Assembly: GCF_008364825.1 (NCBI RefSeq)
Contig: NZ_VTTO01000006.1
Span: forward strand, 248,001-312,000
Direction of reading: 5' to 3'
DNA from: Azospirillum sp. B21
Lineage (GTDB): Bacteria; Pseudomonadota; Alphaproteobacteria; Azospirillales; Azospirillaceae
DNA length: 64,000 nt
In this document: in pieces, positions 43,009 to 52,900 of the stretch
How positions within the stretch are numbered: position 1 is the first letter of the stretch
Layout: each line of letters opens with the position of its first letter
Made by a program: the position numbers and the translations under genes
Notes under the pieces: generated by a model
The model's input: the letters and a program-made list of their open reading frames with translations, nothing else
Told to the model about the DNA's origin: nothing
The model's database searches: none

Positions 43009-43041
43009 CAAAAAGCCGCCGGGCGGGATGCCGGGCGGCTT
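43009..43041 (-). terminator. rho-independent terminator downstream of the endolysin
   Basis: AAGCCGCCCGG pairs with CCGGGCGGCTT, followed by TTTTT in the minus direction. It lies between the endolysin and the holin candidate, so the latter may depend on readthrough or on its own promoter. Confidence 0.75.
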
Positions 43042-43211
43042 GGGTTGGTTTGGAGTTCTCATAACGTTCATCTGCCTACTGCAGTATGCGCGTGATAAGC
43101 GAGGTTGTTCCGCAGTTGCGCTCTCAATATTCGCGAGGCGTTCTCAAGGATAGTTATTTCCTGATGTATTCAGTGTCTGAAAAGTATGGATGCGCGATCA
43201 CTTTGTCGCGT

Positions 43212-43772
43212 TCAGGAGTCCATGAACTCGGCTAGCCGGTTGAGCCAGCCTGCGGCGTTCAGCGCGTCGTCTTCCTTCCGGCCGCGCTTCCGGGCGTCCC
43301 CGGTGATGATCTGGCCGTAGAACCGCATCCGCTGGGCGAAGACCGATCGCCACAGACCGTCCGCGTCGGCGCCGTTGACCGCAGCCAGGGTCTTGGGCCC
43401 GACGGCGCCGTCGACCTTCAGCACCGGCCGGCCCGCGAGGTCGTTGACCGCCTCCTGCAGCCATGTCCCGGCGCGGGCGGGGCCGTGGTTGACGCCCGAG
43501 TCGATGACCAGGGAGCGCAGCGCGTCGTCGGCGATGCCGGCGAAGCCCGGCTCCTCGATGTAGCGGGCGCGGTAGATTGCCCGCACCTCGGCTTCGTCCA
43601 GGGCGGCGACGTCGGCTGCGGTGACGGGGCGCTTCCGCCAGCTCGCCAGCGTCGCCAGGGTGATGCCGCCTTTGGTCGGGCCGCCGCGGTCGGACGGCCG
43701 GTCGGTGTAGCGCGGCCAGCCCTCACGGCGGAGGATGGTGTCGATGATGCTGTCGGTCGTTGCCGTCACCAT
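43212..43772 (-). CDS. endolysin, glycoside hydrolase 108 family
   Basis: 186 residues. The GH108 (lysozyme) N-terminal domain has its catalytic Glu in ILRREGWPRYTDRPSDRGGPTKGGITLATLASWR. YIEEPGFAGIADDALRSLVIDSGVNHGP follows, and the PG-binding type-3 C-terminal domain is QEAVNDLAGRPVLKVDGAVGPKTLAAVN. It cleaves peptidoglycan at lysis. No signal peptide, so it depends on a holin. Confidence 0.92.
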   Translation of the reverse strand: MVTATTDSIIDTILRREGWPRYTDRPSDRGGPTKGGITLATLASWRKRPVTAADVAALDEAEVRAIYRARYIEEPGFAGIADDALRSLVIDSGVNHGPARAGTWLQEAVNDLAGRPVLKVDGAVGPKTLAAVNGADADGLWRSVFAQRMRFYGQIITGDARKRGRKEDDALNAAGWLNRLAEFMDS

Positions 43773-43918
43773 GGTTCAAGCTCCAGGCATGAAAAAGGCG
43801 CCTCGCGGGCGTCGGATCGGTCGGGGTTGGAGTGTTGTCGCGGAAGAGCGATATCGCTCCCCGCCAATCGGAAACCGGCGTATACAACCAGCGCTTACGT
43901 TTCTTGGGGGACAGCCAA

Positions 43919-44701
43919 ATGAGATCGGGATACTTCTACGCGGATGAGAATTGGTCGCCGGTCAGCGGGCCGGAGGCCGAAGAACTCGTAAAGGCACGCA
44001 ATGACGCGCACTTTCTTTCAGACGACAGCGGTGTGATCAGAGTTTCCAGAGAGCGATGGGAGCAAGCAAGCGCTGCCGAGAGAAATGGTTGGCTGACACT
44101 TTGGACGAAAGCCAAAACTGACCGCAACGAGACACACTCACATATGTTCGATGGCTATAGTGAGTTGCGGAAGTATCACTTTCAGTCAGCTATTGAGCTA
44201 GGATGCGGCCCATTTACTAACTTGGCCACTATGGGAGACATTCTATCCATTGGAGAATGTCATTTGCTTGACCCCCTGGTGAACGACTACGTCTCTCATG
44301 AACATTGTCGGTATAAGACAGGAAAGCTCGTAACTGCCAGCGGGAAGGAAATTCCGGTTGCTAACCGCTATGGCGTCCCTATTGAAGACGTGCAGTCACT
44401 TTCCCGCTTCCCATTGGTCGTGATGATCAACGTCATTGAACATTGCATCGACGCCGAGAGAATTTTTGAAGTAATCAGCACGATGGCTCAGGGCACGTTT
44501 TTTGTATTCCACGACAAACTCTACAAACACGACGAAGTCGCCGAAGCGGCCTCCCGCATCTTCGATATCGGCCATCCTTTGAAGGTAGACGGCAAGTATC
44601 TGACAAGCAAGCTAAGGAGCCTTTTCGACCCGGTATTCTGGAGGACGGTACAGACCTCTGGACGCCAGGATGAGATATACATGATCGGAAGGCGTCTTTG
44701 A
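43919..44701 (+). CDS. class I SAM-dependent methyltransferase-like moron
   Basis: 260 residues, opposite to the late operon and noticeably AT-richer. Motif I is FQSAIELGCGPFTNLATMG; the post-motif with acidic residue is CHLLDPL; motif IV region is FPLVVMINVIEHCIDAERIF, followed by TFFVFHDKLYKHDE. The substrate is unknown; the N-terminal 80 residues are not recognised. Start at 43919 (GGGGGAC upstream). Placed between tail and lysis genes, a usual site for lysogenic-conversion genes. Confidence 0.7.
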   Translation: MRSGYFYADENWSPVSGPEAEELVKARNDAHFLSDDSGVIRVSRERWEQASAAERNGWLTLWTKAKTDRNETHSHMFDGYSELRKYHFQSAIELGCGPFTNLATMGDILSIGECHLLDPLVNDYVSHEHCRYKTGKLVTASGKEIPVANRYGVPIEDVQSLSRFPLVVMINVIEHCIDAERIFEVISTMAQGTFFVFHDKLYKHDEVAEAASRIFDIGHPLKVDGKYLTSKLRSLFDPVFWRTVQTSGRQDEIYMIGRRL

Positions 44702-44756
44702 CGTTCCTGCTCGTCCCCCTGCGCAATGAAGCTAAGGAGTGGCCGGGCTGAGCGTT

Positions 44757-45248
44757 TTAGTGCTCTCCCGGCCATCCCGCCGATATGTCCACGGCCAGCA
44801 CATCAGCAGCGTCCGGTCCCGCTGCGTCGATCAGGTCGTGCAGCTCGCCTTCCCGGTCGAAGCAGGCCTGGACGTGATCGGCGACGGCGTCGGCAATGGC
44901 GATGATTTGGGCGCCAGTCAGGTCCACCCATTCGCCGCTGGCCGCCTTCCACCGGAAGGATGCCGCCGGATTGCTCTGCGCCTGCGCCCGCTTGCCCAGG
45001 ATCAGCGTCTTGGAGCGGTCATCAGTCGCCACCGGGACGCCGCCGATGACGATGCCGCCGGTCTCCTTCTGCCATCGAAGGTCGGTCGCAGCAGCCTTTC
45101 GGGCGTCCTTCACCTCGTCCAGCGGGATCGGTTCCACGCCCCAGACGCGCCGGATGCGCTGATGGTCCAGCTCCAGTGTGTCGGCGTAGGTGGCGGCCTG
45201 CCGGTGAGTGCGCGCATTGAACGGCGGGACGGTTTCGAAGATTTCCAT
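44757..45248 (-). CDS. DUF4376-type tail fibre assembly-like protein
   Basis: 163 residues. The central helix VKDARKAAATDLRWQKETGGIVIGGVPVATDDRSKTLILG and GEWVDLTGAQIIAIADAVADHVQACFDREGELHDLIDAA are the DUF4376 pattern, found directly after tail fibre genes. Probably a fibre chaperone or tip component. Starts 11 bases after the fibre gene. Confidence 0.82.
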   Translation of the reverse strand: MEIFETVPPFNARTHRQAATYADTLELDHQRIRRVWGVEPIPLDEVKDARKAAATDLRWQKETGGIVIGGVPVATDDRSKTLILGKRAQAQSNPAASFRWKAASGEWVDLTGAQIIAIADAVADHVQACFDREGELHDLIDAAGPDAADVLAVDISAGWPGEH

Positions 45249-45259
45249 GGGTCACCTCG

Positions 45260-46408
45260 TTACGGCAGGACGCTGAAACCGGTCGGGACAGAACCAACAA
45301 GATCGGCGGCACGGAAGCAGGCGGTGAAGGATGCGCTGTTGAAGGTGCCGCAGGCCGGGAAGAGCGTGCCGCCGATGCCGGTAAAGGCAGGGTTTGCTCC
45401 GGTTGCCGGATCGCCGCTGGCTTGCCAAACGCCATTCTTCCGGAACCAGATGCTTCCGGGCGCTGTGTCGAACCCGATGCCGATCCGGTCGCCGGCTGTC
45501 CAAGACGAGCCGTAACCGACCAAGCCGGAGCCGTCCTTTTGCTTCTCGCCGCTGCTGCGATAGAAGGCGGGGCTGTTGGGCTGCGTCTCGAAATTCCCAA
45601 AATTGGTATCGAGAATGCCGACACACATGTCTCCGCCGGACCCGCCGACACACAGCATTTCCCAATAGTATCTCCCGGACGGGATAGAATTCGCCGTGCG
45701 AATGCCCCGCCACTGGTTGGATGTCGAAAAGCTGACGGTCAGATTGCTGTTGGTCAAAGCCGCCGTCGTGCTCTTGGCCGTTGGAGACCAACCCCCGGCA
45801 AAGGAAAAACCGCTCGGCGCTCCGACCGAATGCCAGCGTGACACGCCATCGCTGATGAGGATGACCGATTGACCCACAGCCAGCAATGCACCGACCGCAC
45901 CATCGACCGTATCGGAACCGGCCGCACCGATCGCAACAACGATGGTGCCGACGTTCTTCAGAACGATGGGAGTGCCATTGCCGGCCGCCGCAGCGGTCGG
46001 CAGGGTCAGCGTGATCGCGCCAGAGCATGGGATCAGCTTTCCAACTTCCGACAGCGCGATGGTGGCACTCGCCGTCTTCGTCGTCACGGCCGGGAACGAA
46101 ACCAGCCCCACCGCTGCCGCCGGCAGCGTCACGAAGACATCCTTGGTGCCGACACCCCAAGAGACAGCCGCGCCGCTGTTGCTGGACGCCAGGATGGTGT
46201 CGCGCGACAGCGAGCCGGGGGAGCCGGCCGTATAGGTGCCGGTGCCGACTTCCCAATTCGTGCCGTCGGCGATGCAGTAATAGACCACCGATCCGGAGCT
46301 GAAGGCTTGGGCGAAGGTCTGGAAGCCGGACACCGTGCCGGACAGGGCCACGGAGCCGGTGCCCGTGGTCGTGGTGGTCTGTTTGACCCTGTCTTTGACG
46401 AGGGGCAT
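45260..46408 (-). CDS. tail fibre/receptor-binding protein with SPRY domain
   Basis: 382 residues. The N-terminal ~105 residues (LVKDRVKQTTTTTGTGSVALSGTVSGFQTFAQAF, WEVGTGTYTAGSPGSLSRDTIL) are a conserved phage fibre module; a beta-rich middle (to ~200) follows. Residues ~235-375 form a SPRY/B30.2-like beta sandwich (SGRYYWEMLCVGGSGGDMCVGI, AGDRIGIGFDTAPGSIWFRKNGVWQ), used by some phages for receptor binding. Likely host-range determinant of element 2. Confidence 0.85.
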   Translation of the reverse strand: MPLVKDRVKQTTTTTGTGSVALSGTVSGFQTFAQAFSSGSVVYYCIADGTNWEVGTGTYTAGSPGSLSRDTILASSNSGAAVSWGVGTKDVFVTLPAAAVGLVSFPAVTTKTASATIALSEVGKLIPCSGAITLTLPTAAAAGNGTPIVLKNVGTIVVAIGAAGSDTVDGAVGALLAVGQSVILISDGVSRWHSVGAPSGFSFAGGWSPTAKSTTAALTNSNLTVSFSTSNQWRGIRTANSIPSGRYYWEMLCVGGSGGDMCVGILDTNFGNFETQPNSPAFYRSSGEKQKDGSGLVGYGSSWTAGDRIGIGFDTAPGSIWFRKNGVWQASGDPATGANPAFTGIGGTLFPACGTFNSASFTACFRAADLVGSVPTGFSVLP

Positions 46409-47175
46409 TAGAGTCTCTCCGTGATGGCGAAGGTGTTGGAGTGGTAGCGGGCAAGGTCGCGCCGGGGACGCTGAAGGTCCTTGGCAATGCCCCAGATCGA
46501 CACGTCGCCGGGGTTCGGATCGCTGGCGTCGAAAATGACCAGGATGTCATCGCTGGTGGCGCACAGGCGCTGTATCTCACGCAGATGCGTGCGCTCTTCT
46601 TCGAGCGTCACCAGGCCCAAGGTGAAGGAGGTTGCCCGCGGATTGCCGCGGCGATCGACGAAAGTCTGGCCGGCACGGCCGATGGTCTGCGTGCTCAGCG
46701 GCGCCCGGCCGAAGTCATAGCCGAAGGATGGCGAGCGCTCCGGCGTCCATAGGGGTCCAGCGAACAGCCGGCCGCCCCGCAGCTCCGGCACCGTCGGGTC
46801 CGACAGGGAGAGGCGCAAGGACCGAGTGGTGACGGGCGCCGGCAGGATATGGATCAGATAGCCGAAGCGTGGGTCCACCCGCGCCGGCACATCGCCGCTG
46901 TCGTACAGGTCCGTGGCGCCGGAGGTGTCCGATGCCGTCACCCGGCACAGGCCGGCAGCGGAATGGCTGCTGCCCATCAGGGCGACACAGTCGATGGTCC
47001 GCGGCTCCGTCCAGGCCATGTTGATCCAGGCCGACGTCGTCAGCCCGGCTGACCAGCGGCGGGCCGGGTGCGGATCGGTCAACAGGGTCACGGGCTTGGT
47101 GCCGACCTGTGCGTTTGCGGAAAGCACGGCGGTGTCGGCGTGGTTGATGTAGCCGATCTTGAAGACGGTGTTCAT
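46408..47175 (-). CDS. phage tail tip protein
   Basis: 255 residues (GYINHADTAVLSANAQVG, WTEPRTIDCVALMGSSHS, WTPERSPSFGYDFGRAP, EEERTHLREIQRLCATSDDILVIFD). Resembles minor tail proteins that sit between the hub and the fibre in alphaproteobacterial siphoviruses. Overlaps the fibre gene by one base. No enzymatic motif. Confidence 0.65.
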   Translation of the reverse strand: MNTVFKIGYINHADTAVLSANAQVGTKPVTLLTDPHPARRWSAGLTTSAWINMAWTEPRTIDCVALMGSSHSAAGLCRVTASDTSGATDLYDSGDVPARVDPRFGYLIHILPAPVTTRSLRLSLSDPTVPELRGGRLFAGPLWTPERSPSFGYDFGRAPLSTQTIGRAGQTFVDRRGNPRATSFTLGLVTLEEERTHLREIQRLCATSDDILVIFDASDPNPGDVSIWGIAKDLQRPRRDLARYHSNTFAITERL

Positions 47176-47176
47176 G

Positions 47177-48721
47177 TCAGGCCACCAGCACGGTGATTTC
47201 GGATCGGGCGTCTTCGGCGTCTTCGGACAGGGCGGCGATGACAGCCAAGGCCCCGCCCTTCAGGCGCCAGCGGGGGTAGTCGATGGTCACCACCTCGCCC
47301 AGGTCGCGGGCAAAGGCCTGCGTGCCGAGCGTCAGGCGGTAGAAGCCGCGCGGGGTCTGCCACATCGCCTCCAGCTCCTCCGCCAACTGCCGGGCGTCAT
47401 CCCGATCGCGGAAGTAGCCGTCGATCGGCGCGGGGTCGCTGGGCTTCTGATAGAAGGCCTTGGTGGTGTCGTTGGTGTATTCCGCGAGCCGCCGCTCTTC
47501 CTTCAGCCACTTCTTGCGATCCTCCGTCACCACGCCTGCGATGTCGGAGGCCTGCGGCGTCCAATTCCGGTCATAGCCCACCCTCCAGCGCCACGGCGGT
47601 GGCGTCACCTCGCTGGGCAGCTCCAGGGCGGTGGCGGTGACGATGTCCGCCTCATCGTAGGCGGCCACCACCGGCCCGCTGGGCAGGCGGAAGGAGCCGA
47701 GAGAGAACACGCCGCGCCGGCTGAAGCCGCCCCAGCCGACGCAGCCGCGCAGCAGCAGCGCCACCATGTCGGCACAGGTGGAGGAATCATCCGGGCCGGC
47801 ATAGAAGCCGACCGGCCGATGGAACTGCCACGGGGCGGTCGACAGATCGGCGACACGCTCCGCCGGCACCTCTGCCCGGCCCAGCAGCACATGCCCGATG
47901 ATCTGCGCCGTGGTCTGAAGGAAGACACCACCGACCACCGCGCCCTTCACATCGCAGGTGACCGCGCCCTTTTCGGAGTCGTTCAGGTACTCCACCCGGA
48001 ACAGGCCTTCAGCCGCACAGGTGATGAAGCTGTTGGCTGGCACGGTCGCGGCGCGCAGGGCGGCAGCGGTGGGATAATCCGGCCCCTTGGTCAGGGCGGC
48101 CCCCCGCACATAGACGGCGGGGATGTCGCTGACCCGGCCTCCATGGACCATGAACAGCAGCTCGGCCGGGATGACGAAGGCCGGCGTGACGTTGTTCGCC
48201 CAGCCCAGCGCCACCGGCAGCCGCTTGCCCTCCAAGTCGCTGGTGCCGTCCAGCCCACCGGCGCCGGAGAAGGTCCGGTCCTCGAAAGCCACCTCCAGCA
48301 GGAACTCCCAACCGCGCAGCTGGACGATCAGGCGCTCGTCGGTCGCGTACCAGCCGGAGGCGGTGCCATCGAACAGCGTCACGAAGTCGCTGAAGCGCCC
48401 GCCGGCCGCGCCAACGCGGATGGTGACGGGCCGGCCGGCCACGTCGAAGTCGTGCACCAGGTCGTCATAGGTGCGATCGACGTTGACCAGCTCGGCCTCG
48501 CCGTAGGAGACGGCGACGGTGCCGCCCAGCAGGCCGGACAGCAGCGACCGCTCCACCCGCAGGGGGGACAGCAAGGTGCCCGGCATGATCACGTTCTCCG
48601 GCTTTTCGCCGAAGCCGGTCTCGAAATCCTCCGTCGCGGCATAGAGCGACAGGACAGCCGATGACGCTGGCGCCTCGGCCGTGGTGGCCAGAGGCGCCTC
48701 GCTGACGGAATGACCAAGCAT
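47177..48721 (-). CDS. tail tip/hub protein
   Basis: 514 residues, beta-rich, one base upstream of the previous gene. Contains FDGTASGWYATDERLIVQLRGWEFLLEVAFEDRTFSG and RWRVGYDRNWTPQASDIAGVVTEDRKKWLKEERR, which look like the distal-tail/hub proteins of this phage group. Its N-terminus (LGHSVSEAPLATTAE) resembles the start of the next protein upstream. Function inferred from position between tape measure and fibre. Confidence 0.65.
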   Translation of the reverse strand: MLGHSVSEAPLATTAEAPASSAVLSLYAATEDFETGFGEKPENVIMPGTLLSPLRVERSLLSGLLGGTVAVSYGEAELVNVDRTYDDLVHDFDVAGRPVTIRVGAAGGRFSDFVTLFDGTASGWYATDERLIVQLRGWEFLLEVAFEDRTFSGAGGLDGTSDLEGKRLPVALGWANNVTPAFVIPAELLFMVHGGRVSDIPAVYVRGAALTKGPDYPTAAALRAATVPANSFITCAAEGLFRVEYLNDSEKGAVTCDVKGAVVGGVFLQTTAQIIGHVLLGRAEVPAERVADLSTAPWQFHRPVGFYAGPDDSSTCADMVALLLRGCVGWGGFSRRGVFSLGSFRLPSGPVVAAYDEADIVTATALELPSEVTPPPWRWRVGYDRNWTPQASDIAGVVTEDRKKWLKEERRLAEYTNDTTKAFYQKPSDPAPIDGYFRDRDDARQLAEELEAMWQTPRGFYRLTLGTQAFARDLGEVVTIDYPRWRLKGGALAVIAALSEDAEDARSEITVLVA

Positions 48722-48725
48722 GGAG

Positions 48726-49580
48726 CTACCTCGGGATCTGACGCATGGTCATTTCGATGGTGTAGACCAGCCGAGACCGGCCGGCGGTCAGCCGCTCGAT
48801 CGGCAGCTCGCCAAAGCCGTAAGCGACCGATGCCGCTCCGGCCGATGCCGACGCCGAGTGGACTTGGCGCGGCGTGGCAGATGCAGCGGAGACCGCCGCC
48901 GCCGCCCCGAAACCGCTGCGAAGGGCGGTCGCGCCGGCCGAGACGGACGAAATTCCGGCAGTGGTCGCCACTCCGGCCGCGCGTTTTGCAGCGGCGCCGG
49001 CCGCTGTCCCGGAGGCACTGGCGGCAGCCGATCCGCGGGCCAGCAGCGCAGGCCGTGCCAGACCTGTGCCGGCCCCGCTGGCACCACCCATGCCGGCGGC
49101 GACCAAGCCCGACGCTGCCGCCGCGACACCAGACGATGCAGCTGCACCAGCAGCAGGATGCACACGGCTGGCCGTTGCCGAGCTGGACAAGGCACCGCTG
49201 GCGCCGCCGGCCGCCGCGGCCACAAGAGCCGGAGCGGCGGTGATGGCGGATGCCGCCGATGCCGTTGCCGCAGGCTGGCCGATCAGGCGCGGCGCCGCAG
49301 CTCCGACGGTGGCGGCCGCGGCGGTGGCGCTGGTGGAGGCATAGAGCCGGCCGGCCCCGACGGCGGCCCCGGTGCTGGCGGTGGCACCGGCCCCGCCAGC
49401 GGCCCGCACGGCGACTGCTGATGCTGTGCCGGCCCCTGCCGTCCCTCCGGAGGTGGACGCGACAAGGCCCGCCGCAGCCACTGCCGATGACGTTGCCGAG
49501 CCAGTCGCCGACACCGAATAGGTGTTGCCGCCCCCGGCTGTCGCCAGCGGCGTATCGGCGGTGGGGCCAAAGCCCAGCAT
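48726..49580 (-). CDS. Ala/Gly/Ser-rich low-complexity protein
   Basis: 284 residues, about half Ala, with repeated short AAA/ASG/AGA runs and almost no charged residues until the last 45, which are normal (GELPIERLTAGRSRLVYTIEMTMRQIPR). A short conserved N-terminal tag (LGFGPTADTPLAT) occurs in other phage tail proteins. Probably a fibrous or flexible tail component whose C-terminus docks on the tip. The low-complexity DNA itself shows degenerate GCx repeats. Confidence 0.6.
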   Translation of the reverse strand: MLGFGPTADTPLATAGGGNTYSVSATGSATSSAVAAAGLVASTSGGTAGAGTASAVAVRAAGGAGATASTGAAVGAGRLYASTSATAAAATVGAAAPRLIGQPAATASAASAITAAPALVAAAAGGASGALSSSATASRVHPAAGAAASSGVAAAASGLVAAGMGGASGAGTGLARPALLARGSAAASASGTAAGAAAKRAAGVATTAGISSVSAGATALRSGFGAAAAVSAASATPRQVHSASASAGAASVAYGFGELPIERLTAGRSRLVYTIEMTMRQIPR

Positions 49581-49587
49581 GGCCGGA

Positions 49588-49983
49588 TCAGCTCAGCGAC
49601 AGCTGGAACTGACCGGCGGCGAACTGGAAATAGTCGGCCGACGCGATGGTCTTGCTGGCGGAGAGGGGGCCGAACCAAAGCATGTTGCCCGCCGTCGCCG
49701 CGTCGAAGACGGCGAAGTCGGTGAGGGTGCCCCAGGCGGCGGTCGCCGGGCCGAAGGAAATGGTGGCGCTGTTGGAGGTGGTGCCCGACGATCCGGCCGA
49801 CATGATGGCGGTGATCGGCTGCCGGCCATAACCGGTGCCGGCCGCGCTCACCTCCGTGCCAGGACCGGACACCGACGATGCAGAAGTCAGCGCCGCGACA
49901 TAGACCGTGGTCGGCATGGTGAAGGCCGTCTTCCCATTGACGTGGTCCAGCACCTTGTTGCGCAGGTAATTCGACATCGGCAT
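49588..49983 (-). CDS. phage tail fibre-type protein (small)
   Basis: 131 residues of a common siphovirus family: SNYLRNKVLDHVNGKTAFTMPTTVYVAALTSA, then GYGRQPITAIMSAGSSGTTSNSATISFGPATAAWGTLTDFAVFDAATAGNMLWFGPLSASKTI. Forms a beta-sandwich of the tail tip. Start at 49983 with GGAAG at seven bases, 3 bases after the tape measure stop. Confidence 0.82.
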   Translation of the reverse strand: MPMSNYLRNKVLDHVNGKTAFTMPTTVYVAALTSASSVSGPGTEVSAAGTGYGRQPITAIMSAGSSGTTSNSATISFGPATAAWGTLTDFAVFDAATAGNMLWFGPLSASKTIASADYFQFAAGQFQLSLS

Positions 49984-49986
49984 GGG

Positions 49987-52900
49987 TCATCTTCCTTTCG
50001 TTGCATACTGCGGCACGGCCTGCCCGAGCCGGATTTCTTGAGACTGTTTGTCGATGCGGCGGCGCAGCTCCGCGTTCTCCTCGCGAAGGGCGGTGATCTG
50101 CCTTTCCATCATGGCGATGACGGTGTCGGCGATGGCGCGGGCGTCCTGCCGCGCCTCCGCCCGGAACTTGCGGAGTTCCGACACCATGGCGCCCACCCCC
50201 GCGTCGGACGCGGCAAGGCGCGGCCGAAGGCTGGTGACACCAGCCGGCAGCCAGTCGTTCGCCGCGTTGAAGCGCTGCGCCATCTCGATGCTGGCGTCGT
50301 GGGGGAAGATCCGTTCCCCGCCGGCCAGCCGCACCAGCTCCGGCCCTTCCTCGCCCACCCACGCCAGACCAGGCGGGGCGGACGGTGTGCCGGTCGCGAA
50401 GCCGGGGATGCTCCGGGCGCCGGACAGCACTTCGTTGATGCCGAAGGTTTTGAACCACAGGGCAAGATTGAAGGTTGGGTCAGCCGACCGGGCGGCGATG
50501 ATGTCGCTGAAGCCGCCGAAGTTGCTCTCGATGTCAGCGTTGCTGAAGGCCTCCAGCCGCGCCCGCTTCTGTTCCACCGTCCGATCGACGGTCGTCGTCG
50601 GCGCCGTGGTGGAGGTGGTGCCGGTCAGCTTCTGAAGCGCCGTCAGCTGCGCCTGGTAGACCAAATAGGACCGTTCCATGATGCTGTTCAGGTCGGTCTG
50701 GGCACCATATTGCTTCTGCCCCAGAGCGGCGGCCTCCGCCCGGCTCTTCTGAAGCTCCTTCAGCGTGTCGTTCGCCGTCTTCAGCGTGCTTTCGGCCGTA
50801 TCCACGCCCAAGGCGGTGGTGTCGCCGAACTCGGCAAAGACGGAGCGAATCCATTTGTAGTCGGTGCTGTCGGTCGGGCCGAAGTAGCTCCGCGCGAGCT
50901 GGATCAGGTTCGGCCCCATGGACAGCAGGTCCTGCTTGGCCGCATCCCGCTCCTCATCGCTTTTCGTTGTATCCTTGTAGGTCGCGTAATCAACCGCCGC
51001 CTGCCGGCGGGCCTCCTTCAGCCGCTCCAGGTCGCTCAGCGGCGAGTTGTCGTTCAGCGCCAGAGCGTCGAAGGCGCTCCGGAACTGGCGGGCGCTCTGT
51101 GCGATCTTCACCGCGCCGTTGGTCAGACCGGTGATGTAGTCCTGCTGCGCCGTGATCTGCTGGTCGTAGGCGCCCAGCACATCGGCCTGTGCGAGCTGGA
51201 ACGCCTTGGCCGCCCGCTCGGCCGCCTGCACCTGCTGGAGCTGCGTCGTGTCGTAGCCGGCAGCTCGCGCGTCGGCCAGAGCCTTGGCCTGCTGCGCATC
51301 GAGCGCGATCAGCTCCGATCCCCGGCTGTTGCCCAGCACGCCATAGAGCCGGCTCTGCACATCGGCCAGGAAGCTCGCCTTTTCCGAGGCATTGGTGCCC
51401 AACGCCTTGATGGACTGGGCCAGCTTGCCGATGTCGCTGTTCGCCCCATAGGTGGAGGTGATGACGTCCAGCTGGGTGGCGTCCAGCTGTTTCATGATGC
51501 TGTCGAGCTGCGCCGCCCGCAGGGACTGCGCCTTGGTGATCGGCTCCCCCACCGCGGCCAGATCGCGGGCGTTGGTCTGTTCGTCTTCCATCACCTTGGT
51601 GATCTGGTTCAGGAAGTCGCGCCCCAGCGCCGAATTGATCTGCTGGTCGAGGTTGGTGTTCAGCGTCTTGGCGAGCTTCTTCAGGGCGTTGCCCAACCCC
51701 TCGTCCATCTTCTTCGCCGCGTCGGCCGCGGAGTAGCCGACGGCCTGAAGCACATCGCCCATGCTGGACCACTGCGCCCGGTACTGCGCCGCCTGCGCCT
51801 CATAGACTGTGTAGGTCTTGGGATCAGCACCGGAGACCAGCGTGTCGATCCAGTTGCGGGTCGCATTGGCCGCTTTGGTCGCGTCCAGACCGGCGTCGGC
51901 TGCCGTCTGGCGGAAGTCCTTGATGGCCGTGGTCAGCTCGGCCGCCGCCGTCTTGCCTTGCTTGCGGGCTGCATCCTCCAGGCCGATCGCGTTGTTCATC
52001 GCGTCGACCGAGTCCTGGAAGGTGGCGGCCAGTTGAAGGTGCTTGGTCAGCGCTTCCGACGTGGTGGCGTTGCTCTTGGCCAGCACCGTCTTTACGTCGT
52101 CGTTCACACCGGTCAGCGAGCCGTTGCCGATCAGCCCCTTCAGGGACTCCCGCATGTAGAACTGAACGGCTTGGCTCTGGTCGGTGAACTCGGTCTTCTG
52201 CCCCGCCTTGTCGCCAACCTGCGGGGTGACGAACCACTTGTTGTCCTTTTGGAAATACTGGATCAGGCCGGTGTTGGCACCGTCGCCGCCGGTCAGCTTG
52301 CCGCCGATCCCGGTGATGACCGCGTTCATCGCCTTGGCGATGGAATCGGTCACCTGCTGCATCTGGCCGGCATCAGCCCCATTGTCAGCGAGCGCCTGGT
52401 CGGTCCTGAAGCCGCCGGCACCATCCTGCACCAGGTTGCCCGAGCTGTTCGGCCCGACGGTCTTCTTCTGCGTGCCCAGCATGGCCATGACTGCGCTGAT
52501 GACGGCAGCGGCGGCGATGCCCCACGGCCCACCCACCGCGCCCATGCCCCAGATGGAGGCGCCCAGCCCGGCAGCACCGGCACCGGCAGCGGCGCCCACC
52601 AGCGCGCCACCGACTTTGCTGTTCATCGCCGTGCCCGCCAAGCCGCCCAGGAAGCCGCCCGCAATCCCATAGGGCATGGCAGCACCGATGGTGCCGGCGG
52701 CGCCCACCAGCGCATTGCCGGAGCTGGTCAGCATCAGGTCGGTGGCGGCAGCTTCCGGGATCACCCCAGCCGCCGACGTGGACAGGCCAAGCGCTTCGCC
52801 CAAGCTGCTGGTGGCGAAGGAACCCGCCGCCTGCGTCGCAGCCAAGCCCGATCCGCCGCTCAGCATCTGCCAACCGGACCGACCGAGACTGACCAAGTTG

